NCBI RefSeq assembly: GCF_002934625.1
Contig: NZ_PTJD01000001.1
Coordinates: forward strand, 372,001-436,000
Reading direction: 5' to 3'
DNA from: Kineococcus xinjiangensis
Lineage (GTDB): Bacteria; Actinomycetota; Actinomycetes; Actinomycetales; Kineococcaceae
Length of the DNA stretch: 64,000 nucleotides
Numbering within the stretch: the stretch's first letter is position 1; every line of letters begins with the position of its first letter. A program made the position numbers and the translations under genes. The notes beneath the pieces are model-generated. The model was not told the origin of the DNA and made no database searches. It saw only the letters and a list, made by a program, of their open reading frames with translations. Of this stretch, positions 17,791 through 27,568 are shown one piece after another.

Positions 17791-19356
17791 TCAGTGCAGC
17801 AGGACGGCGGCGAGGACGGCGACGGACACCAGGACGCCGGCCCCGCCGGAGATCCAGCGCAGCGCCCGGTGCCGCCGCGGCCAGCCGACGGCGCGCCACC
17901 GGACCACCAGCAGCAGGCCACCGGCCGCGCTCACGCCCACCGCCGCCGACCAGGCCGCAGGAGGCACCACCTGCCAGGCGCCCACCTGCCGGACCACCGC
18001 GAGCACGGCGGCCGAGGACAGCAGGGCGCCGACGATGCGCAACCGGTCCGGAAGCTGCGCTGCCCTGGTGGCGTGCCGGCGCAGGGCGGGCAGGAGGACG
18101 CCCAGGGGTGCCACGACCAGCAGGCCGAGCGTCACCAGCACCAACGGCGACCTCCAGGGCACGGACCGGGCGGTCCGCGGCTCGCCCGGGACGTCCAGCC
18201 CGAGCAGCCGCAGCGCCACGGTCTGGGTGTCCGCCACCGACGGGGCGACGACGGCCACCGAGCGGCCGGTGGCCGGGTCGACCGCGACGGAGGCTGCGGC
18301 GCCGCCGACCGCGCCGTTGGTGAGCAGGACGTCGCGGCCGTCGAGCTGCGCGGTGTACCAGCCCCACCCCGTCCGCATGCCCTGCTGGTCCGTCGGGTGC
18401 CGCGGCAGCACCGCGTCCTGGCCCGGGGCACGTCCGGCGGCGACCGCGGCGGCCAGGCGGCCGAGGTCCTCCGCGGTGGACCAGACACCGGCCCCGGCGG
18501 GGGCGCTGCCGGCGGACGTCCACGGCTCGGCCGGCAGCCCGTTGGCGCTGCGCTGGTGCGCGCGGCCGGCCGGCAGCGGCTGCGGGGTCGCGCTCGTCGC
18601 GTGCATGCCGAGCGGTTCGAGGACCCGCGTGCGCAGCAGTTCCGGGTACGGCAGGCCCGCCCGCTCGGCCAGCGCCCAGCCGAGGAGGGCCGCGCCCAGG
18701 TTGGAGTAGGCGTACTCGCCGCGCTCGCCGCGCAGCTCGGTGTCGGCCGCAGCCTGCAGGAGGGAGGCGGGGGTGTGCCCGGCGTAGGGGTTGCCGTGGG
18801 TGACGCCGACGAGGAGGCCGCGCAGGAGGGTGGACTCGTCCAGGCGGGGCAGGCCGGAGCGGTGGGTGGCCAGCTCCGCGAGGGTGGTGCGCGCCAGTTC
18901 CGGCGGCAGGTCCTTGTCGGCGTGGACCTCACCGAGGGTCGTGGTGGGCGTCACCTCGCCGCGGCGGACGGCGTCGGCGAGGAGGAGGCCCGTCAGCGAC
19001 TTGGTGACGGAGCCGATCTCCTGCGGGGTCGTGGCGGTCATGGGCCGGCGGCGGCCGGGGCGGGTGTCGGCGTTCCCCACGGCGGCCGTGGCGGTGCCGT
19101 CGGGGCCGCTCACGGAGGCGGCGATCCCCTGCGACGGCACGCCCTGCGCGGCGGTGCGCAGCCGGTCGGCGAGGGCGGGGTCGCCGCTGGAGACGTCGGA
19201 GAGCGCGGGCGGCCGCGGCAGCACGAGGAGGCAGGCGGCCGCGGCGAGCAGCCCGGTCAGGGTCGCGAGCAGAGCGGTGCGGGGGCGGTGCGGTGGGAGG
19301 CGCAGCTGCGGCGCGGTGGGGGCGGGGGCGGTGCGGAGGGCGGGCACGGCGATCAC
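17791..19356 (-). CDS. Membrane-anchored serine hydrolase (beta-lactamase/PBP family S12)
   Basis: A 521-residue protein. It has an N-terminal membrane helix (LLATLTGLLAAAACLLVL, about 30-48), an extracytoplasmic serine-hydrolase domain of about 330 residues, and four to five C-terminal membrane helices. The active-site motifs are SVTK (S-x-x-K, in EIGSVTKSLTG) and YSN (Y-x-N, in YAYSNLGAALLG); the third motif region reads TNGAVGG, without the KTG or HxG form. It resembles D-Ala-D-Ala carboxypeptidase/esterase-like proteins. The start GTG overlaps the stop of the ArsR-like gene, so both are one operon. Substrate unknown. Confidence 0.82.
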   Translation of the reverse strand: MIAVPALRTAPAPTAPQLRLPPHRPRTALLATLTGLLAAAACLLVLPRPPALSDVSSGDPALADRLRTAAQGVPSQGIAASVSGPDGTATAAVGNADTRPGRRRPMTATTPQEIGSVTKSLTGLLLADAVRRGEVTPTTTLGEVHADKDLPPELARTTLAELATHRSGLPRLDESTLLRGLLVGVTHGNPYAGHTPASLLQAAADTELRGERGEYAYSNLGAALLGWALAERAGLPYPELLRTRVLEPLGMHATSATPQPLPAGRAHQRSANGLPAEPWTSAGSAPAGAGVWSTAEDLGRLAAAVAAGRAPGQDAVLPRHPTDQQGMRTGWGWYTAQLDGRDVLLTNGAVGGAAASVAVDPATGRSVAVVAPSVADTQTVALRLLGLDVPGEPRTARSVPWRSPLVLVTLGLLVVAPLGVLLPALRRHATRAAQLPDRLRIVGALLSSAAVLAVVRQVGAWQVVPPAAWSAAVGVSAAGGLLLVVRWRAVGWPRRHRALRWISGGAGVLVSVAVLAAVLLH

Positions 19357-19838
19357 CTCAGTCCGGCGGTGGCGAGCAGGGTGAGCAGCGGGACGACGCG
19401 GGCGCCGGGCACGGCGTACGTGCCGCGTGCGGAGGCCTCGAGCCAGCCGGCGGCGACGAGCTGGCGCAGGTGGTGGTAGAGCTGCCCGGTGGTGCCGAGG
19501 CCCTCGGCGAGCTCCGCGACGGTGCGGCGGCCGTGGAGCACCTTGCCGAGCAGGGACAGCCGCACCGGGTGGGCCAGCGCGCTGAGCGCGGGGGCCGCGG
19601 CGCTGAGGTCGGCGCTGAGGAGCTCGCCGGCGTCGACGGTCTCCTGCCACAGGTAGGACTCCCCCGTCGGCAGGTCGACGGCTCCGGTGAACAGCACCTG
19701 CGAGCGGCCCTGCGCGCGTCGGCGCAGCTCGTCCAGCGCCCAGAACTCGTCGCGCGCCAGGGGCGAGGAGGTGTCGGCCAGCCTCGCTTCGAGCGCTGCA
19801 AGGCGCTTCTCCACATCCTCCCAGCGTTTGTCGTCCAC
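19353..19838 (-). CDS. ArsR-like winged-helix repressor
   Basis: A 161-residue regulator. The C-terminal 85 residues form a winged helix: ALSALAHPVRLSLLGKVLHGRRTVAELAEGLGTTGQLYHHLRQLVAAGWLEASARGTYAVP, with the recognition helix at TTGQLYHHLRQL. The N-terminal 70 residues are helical (possible dimer or sensor part) and contain no Cys pair for metal sensing. GTG 19838 is preferred because a strong promoter lies directly upstream and its TSS would fall at this codon; ATG 19877 lies inside the promoter. It probably represses itself and the coupled hydrolase. Confidence 0.83.
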   Translation of the reverse strand: MDDKRWEDVEKRLAALEARLADTSSPLARDEFWALDELRRRAQGRSQVLFTGAVDLPTGESYLWQETVDAGELLSADLSAAAPALSALAHPVRLSLLGKVLHGRRTVAELAEGLGTTGQLYHHLRQLVAAGWLEASARGTYAVPGARVVPLLTLLATAGLR

Positions 19839-19845
19839 GACGGTT

Positions 19846-19874
19846 AAACTACGTGAATCCGTAGTTGATGTAAA
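19846..19874 (-). promoter_or_regulatory. Leaderless promoter with overlapping operator for the repressor-hydrolase operon
   Basis: On the minus strand TTTACA (19874-19869) and TAGTTT (19851-19846) are separated by exactly 17 bases, and the GTG start follows seven bases after the -10. A perfect inverted repeat, AACTACG-N6-CGTAGTT (19847-19866), fills the spacer and overlaps the -10. A second palindrome, GATGT-AA-ACATC (19867-19878), covers the -35. The layout is that of an autorepressed promoter. The low GC of this stretch stands out from its surroundings. Confidence 0.75.
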
Positions 19875-19890
19875 CATCCCGTAGAACGAC

Positions 19891-19953
19891 GCTGGGCGGG
19901 GACGTTCCGCGGGGCGACGCGGGTGCGTCGCCTGCGGAACGTCCCCGCCCAGC
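19891..19953 (-). terminator. Very long perfect hairpin downstream of prfA
   Basis: A perfect 20-bp inverted repeat (19891-19910 with 19934-19953) encloses a second 8-bp stem (19913-19920 with 19925-19932) capped by a 4-base loop. It begins about 30 bases after the prfA stop and ends before the ArsR promoter. There is no T-tract. It should end prfA transcription and insulate the repressor operon. Confidence 0.7.
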
Positions 19954-19982
19954 GGGGTCCAGGAGGTGCGGAGCGAGAGCGG

Positions 19983-21041
19983 TCAGGAGGTGGCGGCCGC
20001 CAGCTGGGCCGCCTCGTCGGCGTCCACGCACGACTGGATGACCGGGTCGAGGTCCCCGGCCAGCACCTGGTCGAGGTTGTAGGCCTTGAAGCCGGTGCGG
20101 TGGTCGGCGATGCGGTTCTCGCCGAAGTTGTAGGTGCGGATCCGCTCGGAGCGGTCCACCGTGCGCACCTGCGAGCGCCGCGCCTGCGACGCCTCCGCGT
20201 CGGCCACCTCCTGCGCCGCGGCGTGCAGCCGCGCCCGCAGGATCCGCAGCGCCTGCTCGCGGTTCTGCAGCTGGGACTTCTCGTTCTGGCAGGACACCAC
20301 GATGCCCGTCGGCAGGTGCGTGATCCGCACCGCGGAGTCGGTCGTGTTGACGCTCTGCCCGCCCGGACCGGAGGAGCGGAAGACGTCGATGCGCAGGTCA
20401 CCCGGGTCGACGGCGACCTCGACGTCCTCCGCCTCGGGGAGGACGAGCACCCCCGCGGCGGAGGTGTGGATGCGGCCCTGCGACTCCGTGACGGGCACGC
20501 GCTGCACGCGGTGCACCCCGCCCTCGTACTTCAGCCGGGCCCAGACCCCGCCGCTGCGGGCCTTGACGGCCACGGAGACGTCCTTGTAGCCGCCGAGGTC
20601 GCTCTCGGTGGCGTCGAGCAGCTCCGTCTGCCAGCCCTGCCGCTCCGCGTAGCGCAGGTACATCCGCAGCAGGTCCGCGGCGAAGAGGGCCGACTCCTCC
20701 CCGCCCTCCCCGGCCTTGATCTCCAGGATCACGTCCCGGGCGTCGTCCGGGTCCCGCGGCAGCAACTGCCGGCGCAGGACCTCCTCCGCTCGGGCGGCGG
20801 CAGCCTCCAGCCCGGGCAGCTCGGCGGCGAAGTCGGGGTCGGCCGCGGCCAGCTCCCGGGCGGCCTCGGCGTCCTCGCGGGCGCGCTGCCATGCGGCGTG
20901 GGCCTCGACGACGCCGGACAGCTCCGAGTACCGACGCCCCAGGGCCCGCGCCCGCGCCTGGTCGGCGTGGACCTCCGGGTCGGCGAGCCGCCGCTCCAGC
21001 TCGGCGTGCTCCGCCAGCAGGGGGTGCACCGCTTCGAACAC
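19983..21041 (-). CDS. prfA: Peptide chain release factor 1
   Basis: Class I release factor (352 residues) recognising UAA and UAG. The catalytic loop is [24 protein letters not shown], whose GGQ is the PrmC target. The codon-recognition region falls in [20 protein letters not shown] (the PxT-type PVT motif typical of RF1). The start is GTG with the RBS TGGAGG. It sits between rpmE and, beyond the repressor-hydrolase insertion, prmC. Confidence 0.97.
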   Translation of the reverse strand: MFEAVHPLLAEHAELERRLADPEVHADQARARALGRRYSELSGVVEAHAAWQRAREDAEAARELAAADPDFAAELPGLEAAAARAEEVLRRQLLPRDPDDARDVILEIKAGEGGEESALFAADLLRMYLRYAERQGWQTELLDATESDLGGYKDVSVAVKARSGGVWARLKYEGGVHRVQRVPVTESQGRIHTSAAGVLVLPEAEDVEVAVDPGDLRIDVFRSSGPGGQSVNTTDSAVRITHLPTGIVVSCQNEKSQLQNREQALRILRARLHAAAQEVADAEASQARRSQVRTVDRSERIRTYNFGENRIADHRTGFKAYNLDQVLAGDLDPVIQSCVDADEAAQLAAATS

Positions 21042-21102
21042 TCAAAGCCTCCAGGACCGCGCGACCTGTGCCTGCCGTCCGGCGGGAGCGCCGGGACGGC
21101 GA

Positions 21103-21142
21103 ACGGCGCCGGCCCCCCGCTGCCGCGGGAGACCGGCGCCGT
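21103..21142 (-). terminator. Hairpin after rpmE
   Basis: A 10-bp GC stem (ACGGCGCCGG with CCGGCGCCGT) with a 20-base loop starts about ten bases after the rpmE stop. It lacks a T-tract. It probably terminates or attenuates transcription between rpmE and prfA. Confidence 0.5.
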
Positions 21143-21151
21143 CCGGTACGA

Positions 21152-21364
21152 CTACTTGGCGGCCTTCTTGCCGTACCGCTGCTGGAAGCGCGCGACGCGG
21201 CCACCGGTGTCGAGGATCTTCTGCTTGCCCGTGTAGAACGGGTGGCAGGCGCTGCAGACGTCGGCCTTGATCTCCTTGTTCGACGTGCTGCGCGTGGTGA
21301 ACGAGTTGCCGCAGGTGCAGGTCACCTGGGTCTCGAAGTACTGCGGGTGGATCCCGTTCTTCAT
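21152..21364 (-). CDS. rpmE: Ribosomal protein L31, zinc-binding form
   Basis: A 70-residue large-subunit protein. Cys16, Cys18, Cys37 and Cys40 (CTCGNSF and [13 protein letters not shown]) form the zinc site of the C+ type of L31, which in actinobacteria is replaced by a zinc-free paralogue under zinc limitation. The start is ATG with the RBS GGAGGAG. It sits between rho and prfA, the usual order. Confidence 0.97.
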   Translation of the reverse strand: MKNGIHPQYFETQVTCTCGNSFTTRSTSNKEIKADVCSACHPFYTGKQKILDTGGRVARFQQRYGKKAAK

Positions 21365-21473
21365 GTCTGCTCCTCCGCTGCGTGTGCCCCGGGTCGCCCC
21401 ACCGTTCGGCGGGCACGGGAGCCGGGGCCGGCGTCGCCCAAGTCTGGCACAGCCGGGCGCTCCCGCTGGACAA

Positions 21474-21512
21474 CCGCGGGCGCGGGCGGATCCTTCCCGC
21501 CCGCGCCCGCGG
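21474..21512 (-). terminator. Strong hairpin after rho
   Basis: A perfect 16-bp stem (21474-21489 with 21497-21512) with a 7-base loop lies about 50 bases after the rho stop. There is no T-tract. It is a likely terminator separating rho from rpmE. Confidence 0.65.
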
Positions 21513-21560
21513 TGCCCTCGTCGAGTGGCCGGACTCAGCGGCCCGGCTCGTCGGCGCGGC

Positions 21561-23735
21561 TCAGACCTCGTCGCCGTCCTTGCTGATGGACGGCGTCGTC
21601 TTCTGGATCTGCATGAGGAACTCGAGGTTGTTGCGGGTCTTCTTCAGCCGGTCGAGCATCAGCTCGATCGCCTGCTGGGGGTCCAGGGCGGTGACCACGC
21701 GGCGCAGCTTCCAGACGATCTGGAGCTCCTCGCGGCTCATGAGGATCTCCTCGCGACGGGTGCCGGAGGCCGGCACGTCGACCGCGGGGAAGATGCGCTT
21801 GTCGGCCAGCTGGCGCGACAGTCGCAGCTCCATGTTCCCGGTGCCCTTGAACTCCTCGAAGATGACCTCGTCGGCCTTGGAGCCGGTGTCGACCAGCGCC
21901 GTGGCGAGGATGGTCAGCGAGCCGCCGTTCTCGATGTTGCGGGCGGCGCCGAAGAACCGCTTCGGCGGGTAGAGCGCACTGGAGTCCACACCACCGGACA
22001 TGATCCGCCCGCTCGCCGGGGCGGCGAGGTTGTAGGCGCGACCCAGGCGGGTGATGGAGTCCAGCAGGACGACCACGTCGTTGCCGAGCTCGACGAGCCG
22101 CTTGGCCCGCTCGATCGCCAGCTCCGCGACGGTGGTGTGGTCGTCGGCGGGCCGGTCGAAGGTCGAGGCGATGACCTCCCCCTTGACCGTCCGCTGCATG
22201 TCCGTGACCTCTTCGGGACGCTCGTCGACGAGGACGACCATGAGGTGGCACTCGGGGTTGTTCGTGGTGATCGCGTTGGCGATCGCCTGCAGCACCATCG
22301 TCTTGCCCGCCTTGGGCGGGGAGACGATGAGGCCGCGCTGCCCCTTCCCGATCGGGGACATCAGGTCGATGATCCGGGTGGTGAGCACGTTGTGCTCGGT
22401 CTCCAGCCGGAGCCGGTCCTGGGGGTAGAGCGGGGTCAGCTTGTTGAAGTCGGGCCGGCGGCGGGCCTCGTCCGGATCGGCACCGTTGATGGAGTCCACG
22501 CGCACCAGCGCGTTGAACTTCTGGCGCTGGTTCTGCTGCTCGCCCTCGCGGGGCTGGCGCACGGCGCCGGTGACGGCGTCGCCCTTGCGCAGGCCGTGCT
22601 TCTTGACCTGGCCGAGGGAGACGTAGACGTCGTTGGGTCCGGGCAGGTAGCCGGAGGTGCGGACGAAGGCGTAGTTGTCGAGGACGTCGAGGATGCCGGC
22701 GACCGGCAGGAGGACGTCGTCCTCGCTGATCTCCGGCTCCGTCTCCGGTGCGCCCTCGACCCGGCCACCGCGCCGCTGCTTGCGGTCGCGGTAGCGGCTG
22801 CGCCGCCCGCGGCGGCCGCCCTCGTCGTCCTCGCCGCCACGGTCGGGACCGCCACGCTCCTGGCCGCCACGCTCCTGGCCGCCACGCTCCTGGCCGCCAC
22901 GCTCCTGGGCACCGCGCTCCTGGGCACCGCGCTCCTGGGCACCGCGCTCCTGGGCACCGCGCTCCTGGGCACCGCGCTCCTGGGCACCGCGGTCGCCGCG
23001 GGCCTCCTGGCCGCCACGGTCGGGACCCCCACGCTCCTGGCCGCCACGGTCGCCGCGGGCCTCCCGGTCGCCGCGCTCGGGACGGCCCTCGCCGCGCCCG
23101 TCGCGCTCCTGGTCCGCGCGCGCCTCGACGACCGGCAGCTGCTGCTGGTCCGAGCCCTCGCGGGCGGTCTCGCGGTTGCGCTCGCCGCGGCGGGAGCGCT
23201 CGCGCCGCGAGGGGCGCTCACCCTCCGTGCGGATCGGGCGGTCACCGACGAGGCTCTCCAGGGTCGGGACGACCGGGGCCTCGATGCGGCGCTCGGCGGA
23301 CTCCCCGGGGTTCACCACCGGCGGCAGCTCGATGACGGGACGCTCCTCGGCGCCGTCGCGACCCGTCTCGGCGGCAGCGGCGGGCGCCTCGGCGCGGGGG
23401 GCGACCGGCTCGGCCGCGCGCACGTCGGCGGCAGCGCCCTCGGGGGCCGCCTCGCGGGCGGGCGCCTCGGGCTGGGCCGCAGCGCCCGCGGGAGCGCTGG
23501 CCCGGCGGGCGCGGGGAGCCGGGGCGCTGGGCACGCCGGCCTGGTGCTCGCGGATGGCGTTGAGCAGGTCGAGCTTGCGCATGCGTCCGGTGCCGGCGAT
23601 GCCGAGCTGAGCGGCGAGCTCCTGCAGCTGCGGCAGGCGCAGGGCGGAGAGGTTGCCGGAGCGGGGGGCGGTCTCGGCCGCGGGCGCTGCGCCGTCGGCG
23701 GCGTCCGTCGCAGCGGTGTCGGTGGTGTTGGTCAC
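21561..23735 (-). CDS. rho: Transcription termination factor Rho with long disordered insert
   Basis: Hexameric RNA helicase (724 residues) that ends transcription. The N-terminal Rho_N helix bundle ([36 protein letters not shown]) is separated from the cold-shock-like RNA-binding domain ([20 protein letters not shown]) by about 280 residues of low-complexity Arg/Glu/Gly/Gln sequence including pentapeptide repeats. The motor domain has the P-loop [30 protein letters not shown], and the arginine-finger region. Long inserts are typical of high-GC actinobacterial Rho and add RNA-binding capacity in characterised cases. The start is GTG with AAGGA upstream. Confidence 0.96.
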   Translation of the reverse strand: MTNTTDTAATDAADGAAPAAETAPRSGNLSALRLPQLQELAAQLGIAGTGRMRKLDLLNAIREHQAGVPSAPAPRARRASAPAGAAAQPEAPAREAAPEGAAADVRAAEPVAPRAEAPAAAAETGRDGAEERPVIELPPVVNPGESAERRIEAPVVPTLESLVGDRPIRTEGERPSRRERSRRGERNRETAREGSDQQQLPVVEARADQERDGRGEGRPERGDREARGDRGGQERGGPDRGGQEARGDRGAQERGAQERGAQERGAQERGAQERGAQERGGQERGGQERGGQERGGPDRGGEDDEGGRRGRRSRYRDRKQRRGGRVEGAPETEPEISEDDVLLPVAGILDVLDNYAFVRTSGYLPGPNDVYVSLGQVKKHGLRKGDAVTGAVRQPREGEQQNQRQKFNALVRVDSINGADPDEARRRPDFNKLTPLYPQDRLRLETEHNVLTTRIIDLMSPIGKGQRGLIVSPPKAGKTMVLQAIANAITTNNPECHLMVVLVDERPEEVTDMQRTVKGEVIASTFDRPADDHTTVAELAIERAKRLVELGNDVVVLLDSITRLGRAYNLAAPASGRIMSGGVDSSALYPPKRFFGAARNIENGGSLTILATALVDTGSKADEVIFEEFKGTGNMELRLSRQLADKRIFPAVDVPASGTRREEILMSREELQIVWKLRRVVTALDPQQAIELMLDRLKKTRNNLEFLMQIQKTTPSISKDGDEV
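22850..22990. repeat. 15-bp tandem repeats encoding G(A/G)QER pentapeptides in rho
   Basis: About nine consecutive 15-bp units code, in the rho frame, for six GAQER followed by three GGQER pentapeptides. The six GAQER units are almost identical at DNA level, which implies recent expansion by slippage or recombination. As the unit is a multiple of three, copy-number change would lengthen or shorten the insert without breaking the frame. Boundaries are approximate. Confidence 0.85.
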
Positions 23736-23890
23736 GAAGGTCCTTCCCCCTCGTCAGCGACGGGCCATCAGATCGGCCAGGTCGCGATGTCTGCCCTGCA
23801 GACGGACAGGTGAACGGTGAGCCACGGGTGCGGGAGGTGCACAGATGCGCGGCGTCATACCCTGGAGCGGACCTCGATGGGGCCGAGCGA

Positions 23891-23921
23891 CCGGGTGCCG
23901 GCATGCGCGCCGGCTGCCCGG
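23891..23921 (-). terminator. Hairpin downstream of thrB
   Basis: CCGGG and GCCGGC arms with a small internal bulge pair with GCCGGC and CCCGG across a 6-base loop. It lies in the 262-base gap between the thrB stop and the rho start, which otherwise shows no gene. It could close the threonine operon transcript. Confidence 0.4.
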
Positions 23922-23997
23922 GGCCGGGCGTCCACCGATTGGGACGTCCGCTGCGGTACGTGGCCAATGTAACACCCGCATCGCCCGCTCACGCCTC

Positions 23998-24948
23998 TTA
24001 CCCCCACTGCACCCCGGCCGTGTCGACGTCGAGCTGCAGGCAGCGCCACCCGGCGGCCGCCTCCGCGACCACGGCGCGCTCGGCGCCGCGGGCGAGCACG
24101 AGCAGGCTCGGCCCGGCCCCGGAGACCACGACCGGCAGGCCGCGCTCGCGCAGGGCGGCCATCAGCGCGGCGGTCGCGGGCATCGCCGGGGCGCGCTGCG
24201 CCTGGTGCAGCCGCTCCTCCGTCGCCTCGGCCAGCAGGTGCGGCGCCGCGGTGAGCGCGTGCACGAGCAGCCCGGCGCGGCCGGCGGTGAACGCGGCGTC
24301 GGTGTGCGGGATCGTCTCCGGCAGCAGGGCGCGGGCCCGGGAGGTGGCCAGCTCCTCCTGCGGCACCAGCAGGACCGGACGCACGTCGGGGTGCACGTCG
24401 AGGCGGACGGCGCGCACGGCGCCCGCGGTGCACCAGGCCAGCGTGAACCCGCCGAGCACCGCCGGCGCCGCGTTGTCGGGATGGCCCTCGAGCCGGGCGG
24501 CCTCCGCCAGCACGCGATCGCGCGCCGTGCCACCCGCATCCTGCGGGAACCCCGCGGCGGCCAGCAGCGCCTGGGCGGCCGCGACGGCGGAGACGACGGC
24601 CGCAGCCGAGCTGCCGAGACCACGACCGTGTGGGATGTCGTTGCGGCACAACAGCTTCAACCCGGGCGCGGGCATCCCCGCGGCGGCCAGTTCCGCCAGC
24701 ACGGTGCGCGCCACCAGGTGCCGCTCGTCGAGGGGGACGGTGCCGGCCCCCTCCCCCTCCACCAGCACCTCCAGGCCGGCGGGGACCACCTCGACGCGCA
24801 GGGTGTCGTGGAGCGCGAGCGCCAGGCCGAAGGCGTCGAAGCCGGGGCCGAGGTTGGCGCTGGTGGCGGGGACCGTCACGTCGACGGCGAGACCGACCGG
24901 CAGTGCCGCCACGGCACCGCCGGCCCGGGCGCCGGGGGCGGCCGTCAC
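23998..24948 (-). CDS. thrB: Homoserine kinase
   Basis: GHMP-family kinase (316 residues) that phosphorylates homoserine in threonine synthesis. It has VPATSANLGPGFDAFGLAL at the N-terminus, the ATP-binding loop IPHGRGLGSSAAAVVSA, and the C-terminal PVVVSGAGPSLLVLA motif. It follows thrC by 40 bases on the same strand and is the last gene of the block running from argS. The start shown gives an N-terminal extension of about 20 residues rich in Ala and Gly; a shorter start is possible. Confidence 0.95.
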   Translation of the reverse strand: MTAAPGARAGGAVAALPVGLAVDVTVPATSANLGPGFDAFGLALALHDTLRVEVVPAGLEVLVEGEGAGTVPLDERHLVARTVLAELAAAGMPAPGLKLLCRNDIPHGRGLGSSAAAVVSAVAAAQALLAAAGFPQDAGGTARDRVLAEAARLEGHPDNAAPAVLGGFTLAWCTAGAVRAVRLDVHPDVRPVLLVPQEELATSRARALLPETIPHTDAAFTAGRAGLLVHALTAAPHLLAEATEERLHQAQRAPAMPATAALMAALRERGLPVVVSGAGPSLLVLARGAERAVVAEAAAGWRCLQLDVDTAGVQWG

Positions 24949-24988
24949 GACCCGCCCCTCGGCGCGGCGTTCCCGGGGGCGACGGCCC

Positions 24989-26089
24989 TCACAGCTCGAG
25001 GCCGAGGGCGCGGGCGATGGTCACCGCGTCCGGCTGGACCCGCACGGGCTCCACGGCGCGCCGCTGCCCGTCCTCGGCACCGGCCATCTCCAGCGCCCAC
25101 TGCGGGTCCTTCAGCCCGTGGCCGGTCACCGTCACGACGATGCGCTGCCCGGCCTCCACCTCACCGGCCTCGGTGGCGGCGAGCAGTCCGGCGACGCCCG
25201 CGGCGGAGGCCGGCTCGACGAAGACGCCCTCGCGGGAGCTGAGCCAGCGGTGGGCGGCCAGGATCTGCTCGTCGGTGACGGCGTCGATGCGCCCGCCGGA
25301 GTCGTCGCGGGCGGCGACGGCGGTGTCCCAGGAGGCGGGGTGGCCGATGCGGATCGCCGTGGCGATGGTCTCGGGCTGGTCGACGGGGTGCCCCTTGACG
25401 AAGGGCGCGGCCCCGGCGGCCTGGAACCCCCACATCCGCGGGCGGCGGGTGGCGCCGCCGTCCTCGGCGTACTCGCGGTAGCCCTTCCAGTAGGCGGTGA
25501 TGTTGCCGGCGTTGCCGACGGGGAGGCAGTGGATGTCCGGGGCGTCGCCGAGGACGTCGACGATCTCGAAGGCGGCCGTCTTCTGCCCCTCGATGCGGAA
25601 GGGGTTCACCGAGTTGACCAGCTCGACGGGGTACGCCTCGGCGAGCTTGCGCGCCTGGGTCAGGCAGTCGTCGAAGTTGCCGTCGACCTGCAGGAGGGTG
25701 GCGCCGTGCGCGATCGCCTGGCTGAGCTTGCCGAGGGCGATCTTGCCGTCGGGCACGAGGACGGCGCAGCGCATCCCGGCGGCGGTGGCGTAGGCCGCGG
25801 CCGAGGCGGAGGTGTTGCCGGTGGAGGCGCAGATGACGGCCTGCGCCCCGTGCTCCTTGGCCTTGGAGATGGCCATCGTCATGCCGCGGTCCTTGAAGGA
25901 GGCGGTCGGGTTGCAGCCCTCGACCTTCAGCCACACCTCGCAGGAGGTGCGCTCCGAGAGGTGCCGCGCCGGGACGAGCGGGGTGCCGCCCTCACCCAGG
26001 GAGACGACGGGGGTGGCGTCGGTGACGGGGAGCCGCTCGCGGTACTCCTCGATCAGGCCCCGCCACACGTGCGCCCTGCTGCCGCTCAA
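24989..26089 (-). CDS. thrC: Threonine synthase
   Basis: PLP enzyme (366 residues) that converts O-phosphohomoserine to threonine. The PLP lysine lies in [18 protein letters not shown]. Other landmarks are [16 protein letters not shown], the phosphate-binding [15 protein letters not shown], and [15 protein letters not shown]. The start is TTG at 26089, overlapping the hom stop (TTGA); homologues begin similarly just before [17 protein letters not shown] at 26068 is an alternative. No regulatory ACT domain is present in this protein. Confidence 0.95.
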   Translation of the reverse strand: MSGSRAHVWRGLIEEYRERLPVTDATPVVSLGEGGTPLVPARHLSERTSCEVWLKVEGCNPTASFKDRGMTMAISKAKEHGAQAVICASTGNTSASAAAYATAAGMRCAVLVPDGKIALGKLSQAIAHGATLLQVDGNFDDCLTQARKLAEAYPVELVNSVNPFRIEGQKTAAFEIVDVLGDAPDIHCLPVGNAGNITAYWKGYREYAEDGGATRRPRMWGFQAAGAAPFVKGHPVDQPETIATAIRIGHPASWDTAVAARDDSGGRIDAVTDEQILAAHRWLSSREGVFVEPASAAGVAGLLAATEAGEVEAGQRIVVTVTGHGLKDPQWALEMAGAEDGQRRAVEPVRVQPDAVTIARALGLEL

Positions 26090-27390
26090 CGGTCGTCCCC
26101 TCCCTCGACCCGCAGCACGCCGGCCACGGAGTCCACGATGTCCAGCTCTCCCAGTTCGTCGACCGTGGCCGACAGCGCCGCGTCCGGCGCGGTGTGCGTG
26201 ACGACGACGAGGACGGCGCGCCCGGCGTCGTCCTGCCGCTGCTGCACGGTCTCGATGGACACGCCGTGCTTGGCGAAGACGCCGGCGACCTGCGCCAGCA
26301 CGCCCGGGCGGTCCGCCACGTCCAGGCGGACGTGGTAGCGGGTGCGGACGTCGCGCATCGGCAGCAGCGGCAGGTCGGCGTAGGCGGACTCCCCCGGCCC
26401 GCGCCCGCCGGTGACCCGGTGGCGGGCCACGGCGACGACGTCGCCGAGGACGGCGCTGGCGGTGGGGCGGCCACCGGCTCCGGGGCCGTAGAACATCAGC
26501 TGCCCGGCGGCCTCCGCCTCGACGTAGACGGCGTTGTAGGCCTCCCGCACCCCCGCGAGCGGGTGCGTCAGCGGCAGCATCGCCGGGTGCACGCGCACGG
26601 AGACGGCGTCGCCGCCGTCCGCGCCGGTCACGCGCTCGCAGATGGCCAGCAGCTTCACGACGCAGCCCTGCTGCTGGGCGGCGCGCACGTCGGCGGCGCT
26701 GACCTCGGTGATGCCCTCGCGGTGCACGTCGGCGGCGCTGACGCGGGTGTGGAAGGCGAGGGAGGCGAGGATGGCGGCCTTGGCGGCGGCGTCGAAGCCC
26801 TCGACGTCGGCGGTGGGGTCGGCCTCCGCGTAGCCCAGCGCCTGGGCCTGCTCCACGGCCTCGGCGAAGCCCGCACCGGTGCTGTCCATCTTGTCGAGGA
26901 CGTAGTTCGTGGTGCCGTTGACGATGCCGAGCACCCGCGTGACCCGGTCGCCGGCCATCGACTCCCGCAGCGGACGCAGCAGCGGGATCGCCCCGGCCAC
27001 GGACGCCTCGTAGTAGAGGTCCACGCCGTGCTTGGCCGCCGCCTCGAAGAGGGTGGGGCCGTCCTCCGCGAGGAGGGCCTTGTTGGCGGTCACGACGCCG
27101 GCGCCGTGCTCCATCGCCCGCAGGATGAGGGCGCGGGCGGGCTCGATGCCGCCGATGACCTCCACCACCACGTCGGCGCGGGCGACGAGCGCATCGGCGT
27201 CCGTGGTCAGCAGGGCGGGGTCGACGCCGAGGTCGCCCCGGTCGCGTCCCAGGCGCCGCACGGCGATGCCGGTGAGCTCCAGCGGGGCGCCGACGCGGGC
27301 GGTGAGTTCCTCGGCCTGGCTCGTGAGCAGGCGGGCGACCTCCGTGCCCACGACCCCGCATCCCAGCAGCGCGACCTTCAGGGGTTCCAC
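26086..27390 (-). CDS. hom: Homoserine dehydrogenase with ACT domain
   Basis: NAD(P)H-dependent reduction of aspartate semialdehyde to homoserine (434 residues), the branch point to threonine and methionine. The nucleotide-binding motif is [17 protein letters not shown]. The catalytic domain has [24 protein letters not shown], and [26 protein letters not shown]. The last 75 residues ([34 protein letters not shown]) form an ACT domain, the usual site of threonine feedback inhibition. The start is GTG with GAGAGGA upstream; the longer open frame is not conserved-looking. Confidence 0.96.
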   Translation of the reverse strand: MEPLKVALLGCGVVGTEVARLLTSQAEELTARVGAPLELTGIAVRRLGRDRGDLGVDPALLTTDADALVARADVVVEVIGGIEPARALILRAMEHGAGVVTANKALLAEDGPTLFEAAAKHGVDLYYEASVAGAIPLLRPLRESMAGDRVTRVLGIVNGTTNYVLDKMDSTGAGFAEAVEQAQALGYAEADPTADVEGFDAAAKAAILASLAFHTRVSAADVHREGITEVSAADVRAAQQQGCVVKLLAICERVTGADGGDAVSVRVHPAMLPLTHPLAGVREAYNAVYVEAEAAGQLMFYGPGAGGRPTASAVLGDVVAVARHRVTGGRGPGESAYADLPLLPMRDVRTRYHVRLDVADRPGVLAQVAGVFAKHGVSIETVQQRQDDAGRAVLVVVTHTAPDAALSATVDELGELDIVDSVAGVLRVEGGDDR

Positions 27391-27568
27391 CTGGTACGTC
27401 CTCTCGTCCCCGACTCCGACCGGCACCGATGCGTCCAGCCCTTGCACCGCCGGCACCCTCGGGACCTGCGGTTCCGGGGCGCTGCGGCGGGGTCAAGCCT
27501 CTCACTGCGCCGGACCGGCCAGCGAGCAGCGGGGCCCGGGTCGCCCGCCGGGCGGCTCGTGCGCGGGC

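Noticed and set aside
22850-22990. CRISPR array
   Set aside because: Units are 15 bp, contiguous, without spacers, and in frame within rho.
21267-23813. An 848-codon plus-strand frame with hydrophobic [12 protein letters not shown]-type repeats
   Set aside because: It is the mirror of the QER repeats of rho in another frame; the rho frame has full motif support.
27391-27568. Threonine/isoleucine leader-peptide attenuator before hom
   Set aside because: No short frame rich in Thr or Ile codons and no terminator/antiterminator pair was seen in the 178-base gap.
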